Source: Arenicola marina
Lineage: Eukaryota; Annelida; Polychaeta; Arenicolidae
Direction: 5' to 3'
DNA length: 64,000 nucleotides
NCBI GenBank assembly: GCA_964019135.1
Contig: OZ025248.1
Location: 30,001,670 to 30,065,669, forward strand
Below the pieces are notes generated by a model. It had not been told where the DNA came from. It searched no databases and saw nothing but the letters and a program-made list of their open reading frames with translations. This document shows positions 61,287 through 64,000 of this stretch, one piece after another. How positions within the stretch are numbered: the first letter of the stretch is position 1; each line of letters starts with the position of its first letter. The position numbers and the translations under genes were made by a program.

Positions 61287-64000
61287 CAGGAATCGCTTTC
61301 GCCAGCACCAGGTCATTTCCTGTTACCCATAATCCTCTCTAATCACAACTTCCGGTAGCCATGATGGTATCTATGCGGTATAGAGTGCGGCGAAAAGGGA
61401 ACCGGTATGCCTCGTTTCATCTCTATCACGTCCGACCTGACGCTCGGTGCACCTCTCTCACCACCGTAAAGCCAAACACAGCACCTTACGCATTACATAT
61501 TCTATCCGCCTTCCATAGATCGAAGAATGTGAAAAAATCAGAGCGGCCAAGATAGGACGATTTATCAAGTTCGATGCCATCTAGAGTGTTCTTGTCTTTG
61601 CCCCTTGGCTATTAAAGACGCCTGAACTGTTGAGCAAGTGGCTTTCCATCCGCCCTTCAAATTCCTTTGATCTTCAAAGAACTATTGGGGATCCAAAAAC
61701 GTTCAGGCTGAGTATTTTCAAGAAGTGGCAAGTGTATCTCTTGTTTCTTTTTTTTGTAAAACCCCGAAGCTGCCGTTGTTCAAGAGCTTTCGGCACCAAT
61801 TGTACCATTCTATTATTGGCTATGACACACCAGCGGTTATGTCATTAGATGGAGTGGGCGTGTGGTCAATATGAGCCATGAATACTCACGGTTGGTGTGC
61901 AGTAGCTCTTACTATGGGCAAGGCAAAGGCTAATTTCTTATCATTGCTGTTCTGCAATTCCTGCAGTTGGAATATTGTACTCGGAATGTGTGTGTCGCCA
62001 TTCGTGCGTCACTGCCATATTGCAATAGCTGCAACAAAAAAACTAAAAATGTACGCCTACTACTAGCCTGTTTCTTTTTGACATTAATAACTGACTAATT
62101 TACATTTTAATATTATATTTTAGAATATGTCTACTCTATAATATATATTGCTTTGTGCATGTCATCGCCACCCAAACCAGCGTTAATGACGTGGAAATGA
62201 ATGTTTTATACAAATTTCTAAGCTGTATCTATAAATTACCCCCCCCCTCCCCCCTCCGCTACCGGCCAAAAATAAATATAATAGAATAATGATCACAGTA
62301 TTTATTTATGAAAGTGGCCAATATCTTCCACACTTTGTCGAGTTTGTACTCGGGTTAATAAATGTATCTGTGCCACTTACTACGTAGGGTTTGCAAAACT
62401 AAGTTGGTTTCATCAGACATGGCATGGCTTGAATCATGGTAATGCACCAATTAGGTATACCTCCAAATTATAGAATTTAGGGAAATGCCACCATAATCAT
62501 TGTATCTTACCAGTAATTATATTCCCCCTATACATGGTGTTGTACATGTTCTATAGCTGGCAACGACGCACCAGTCGCTCAACTATTATATCTAGCTTAC
62601 CCTTGTTTTTATTTCCCACGTCCGTGTAACCTACGCAACTCTTGTCGCGATTAATTACTGACATTTACAGCAAATTTCTCTGAACTTTAGTGCCCGGCTG
62701 ACTTTGTCTGGGCGTGAGCTTTTTTTGCCGTTAGGTCCATAGCTGCCATCCCGTGGGTGCATAATAAGTAAACTTGGAGAGAGATTTGTACCAGAATCTC
62801 GTCGATTTGGGTGCAGCGAAGCACGTGACGAGAGATATCTCGTTAAACTGCGAGGTTTGCCCTGATTCCGGGCACGGGAAGTTGCTCATCACCTTAGAAC
62901 ATATGCGATGTCGTGCCATAAAGGCGGACATTACAATCGGTGATAAATATGAACTGTTATGGTTTGAGGAGTGTGTCGGCAGGGGTACAATGGCAGGAAA
63001 TTGACTTATAAGAACAAACTCACCCCCACCCCCAGCCCCCCTCCCTGGGGCTTGCTGCGGTGGGTGAGGTCAGACTGGTATCACCCAAGTCATGCGACAT
63101 TATCGGATATGGAGTAACTGTAGAGAGGACTTGGGAGGACCTGAGAGGGTTAGGGGGGGGGGGGTAGGGCCCCCCCCCCCTCCACCCGCCCAGGGGATAT
63201 AGCGGTCTCTCTGTACTCAACTAGTGAACGGGTTGTGTTAGCCCGTTTCCCACCCCCAAAATTCGGATATGGGGATAAAGCCTCCACTCTCCACCCCGGC
63301 CGAGGGATATCAGGGTCTCCACCCCCCACCCCACGACATAGGATTGGAGGATCTACCAGTGCCCCCCCCCCCCCCCTCACCTCATTCCCCTGGGTCCTGC
63401 CCGGCAAAAGGCCCGAGAAACCGCCGTAAAATCCGCATTAAAATGTCTTCCACGGGCGTTGCGAAAGTCATGAACGAGCCTAATGACCATAGACAGGCCT
63501 GCTGCGTGTTAGGCCGGGCTCACCCGGAAACCCTCCTCCCCCTGGCCCATCCCCCATCCCACCCCAGCACATCCGCTACAACTTCTACGCCCCCCCCCCC
63601 CTCCGCCCTCCTCTATTTCTCCCACCCCCCCCCACCATGTCGCCGTCCATTCTATCTTCCTCGCGATTCCCCGATTCTAATTCGACCCGGCCCGAGCCCC
63701 GGAGCCACCAGGGTTTGCTTTCTTTTCATTCCGCCCGACCCTCAGCATCCACCCGTAACTCCTCCATGTTCATCCCATTGCCTTCCCAACGCGCGTGTCC
63801 CAGGCAGACAGCCCCCCACCCCCATCCTCCCCGCCCTCCCTTCCGCCCCACCAACCATAATTTAGTCCTAAGAGGGAGAATAAAAGCGCTGGTAAACATT
63901 TCCCGACCACCGACCAGAACAGAACTTGAGGGGCGGCGCCGTCACTGCTGCAGGGTGCCCTGATTACAAACCACGGGCGATGGTACGGGCGATAGGACGG
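61287..64000. other. Unique region, possible promoter at its start, no gene recognised
   Basis: At 61348-61356 ACTTCCGGT, an inverted ETS site, lies 4 nt before ATGATGG, which opens a 64-codon ORF (61361-61555) of unknown identity; TTTCCTGT and a CCCATAAT word lie just upstream. Other ORFs (61630-61848, 61878-62066, 62774-63004) are unrecognised. Poly-C or poly-G runs occur near 62241, 63150-63180, 63362-63376 and 63591-63602. Pro-rich ORFs at 63235-63963 reflect base composition. No RNA gene seen. Confidence 0.4.

Noticed and set aside
1..64000. tRNA, rRNA or other structured RNA genes
   Set aside because: I saw no convincing tRNA cloverleaf boxes or rRNA core sequence by eye. A covariance-model scan would be needed to exclude them.

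Overview
This window is eukaryotic, almost certainly from an invertebrate animal. It has no prokaryotic gene organisation. It carries three kinds of metazoan-type non-LTR retrotransposon (LINE), a Ty3/Gypsy retrotransposon with an integrase chromodomain, and many minisatellites with long poly-C/poly-G runs. The LINE types suggest a lophotrochozoan or an invertebrate deuterostome, but I cannot name a species or phylum. I found no host protein-coding gene I could recognise; introns would hide one from simple ORF reading.

Layout: 722-4270 CT-rich 38-bp minisatellite. 4271-6737 mostly unique, with a LINE 3' tail at 5364-5453. 6780-6953 AT-cored fold-back. 7137-8050 polypurine GGA tract. 8664-14155 an essentially full-length LINE (element 8678-14141) inside a perfect 14-bp target-site duplication. 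It has an L1-ORF1p-like ORF1 and an APE endonuclease/reverse transcriptase ORF2, with one frameshift near the ORF2 C-terminus. 14489-14850 19-bp repeats. 14890-15996 a second LINE insertion whose two halves lie in opposite orientation between 13-bp target-site duplications, the signature of twin priming. 16200-24960 four consecutive minisatellites (53, 83, 107 and 45 bp units). 25826-27204 a TTAA-bounded inverted-repeat element. 29837-29923 a possible ETS/NRF1 promoter. 31365-32760 a 21-bp TATA-rich array split by a decayed LINE fragment. 33205-40150 five more arrays (39, 47, 24, 4 and 31 bp units). 40364-47310 a 7-kb array of 36-bp units with higher-order repeats. 48303-48890 15-bp repeats. 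51312-61286 a Gypsy element (gag, protease, RT, RNase H, integrase, chromodomain, 3' LTR) bracketed by two 1.8-kb direct repeats. 61287-64000 mostly unique.

Summing array spans, about 24 kb (over a third) of the window is tandem repeat. Most long ORFs in it are products of repeat units that lack stop codons, not genes. The real coding content is retroelement: LINE ORF1 binds RNA and ORF2 nicks DNA and reverse transcribes; Gypsy Gag packages RNA and Pol processes, copies and integrates it. Every copy here shows at least one lesion.

Most informative observations: (1) the twin-primed LINE, proven by reading the protein C-terminus on the minus strand and its upstream part on the plus strand; (2) the Gypsy locus, where a canonical-looking 3' LTR lies inside the 1.8-kb repeats and no 5' LTR is present, as if an empty and a filled allele were placed in tandem; (3) a 2A-like motif and a YY1/TISU-like start motif in the full-length LINE; (4) an ATG-less 1,085-codon frame encoding an acidic GDTDGDNNSVTG repeat that exits the 36-bp array into unique DNA.
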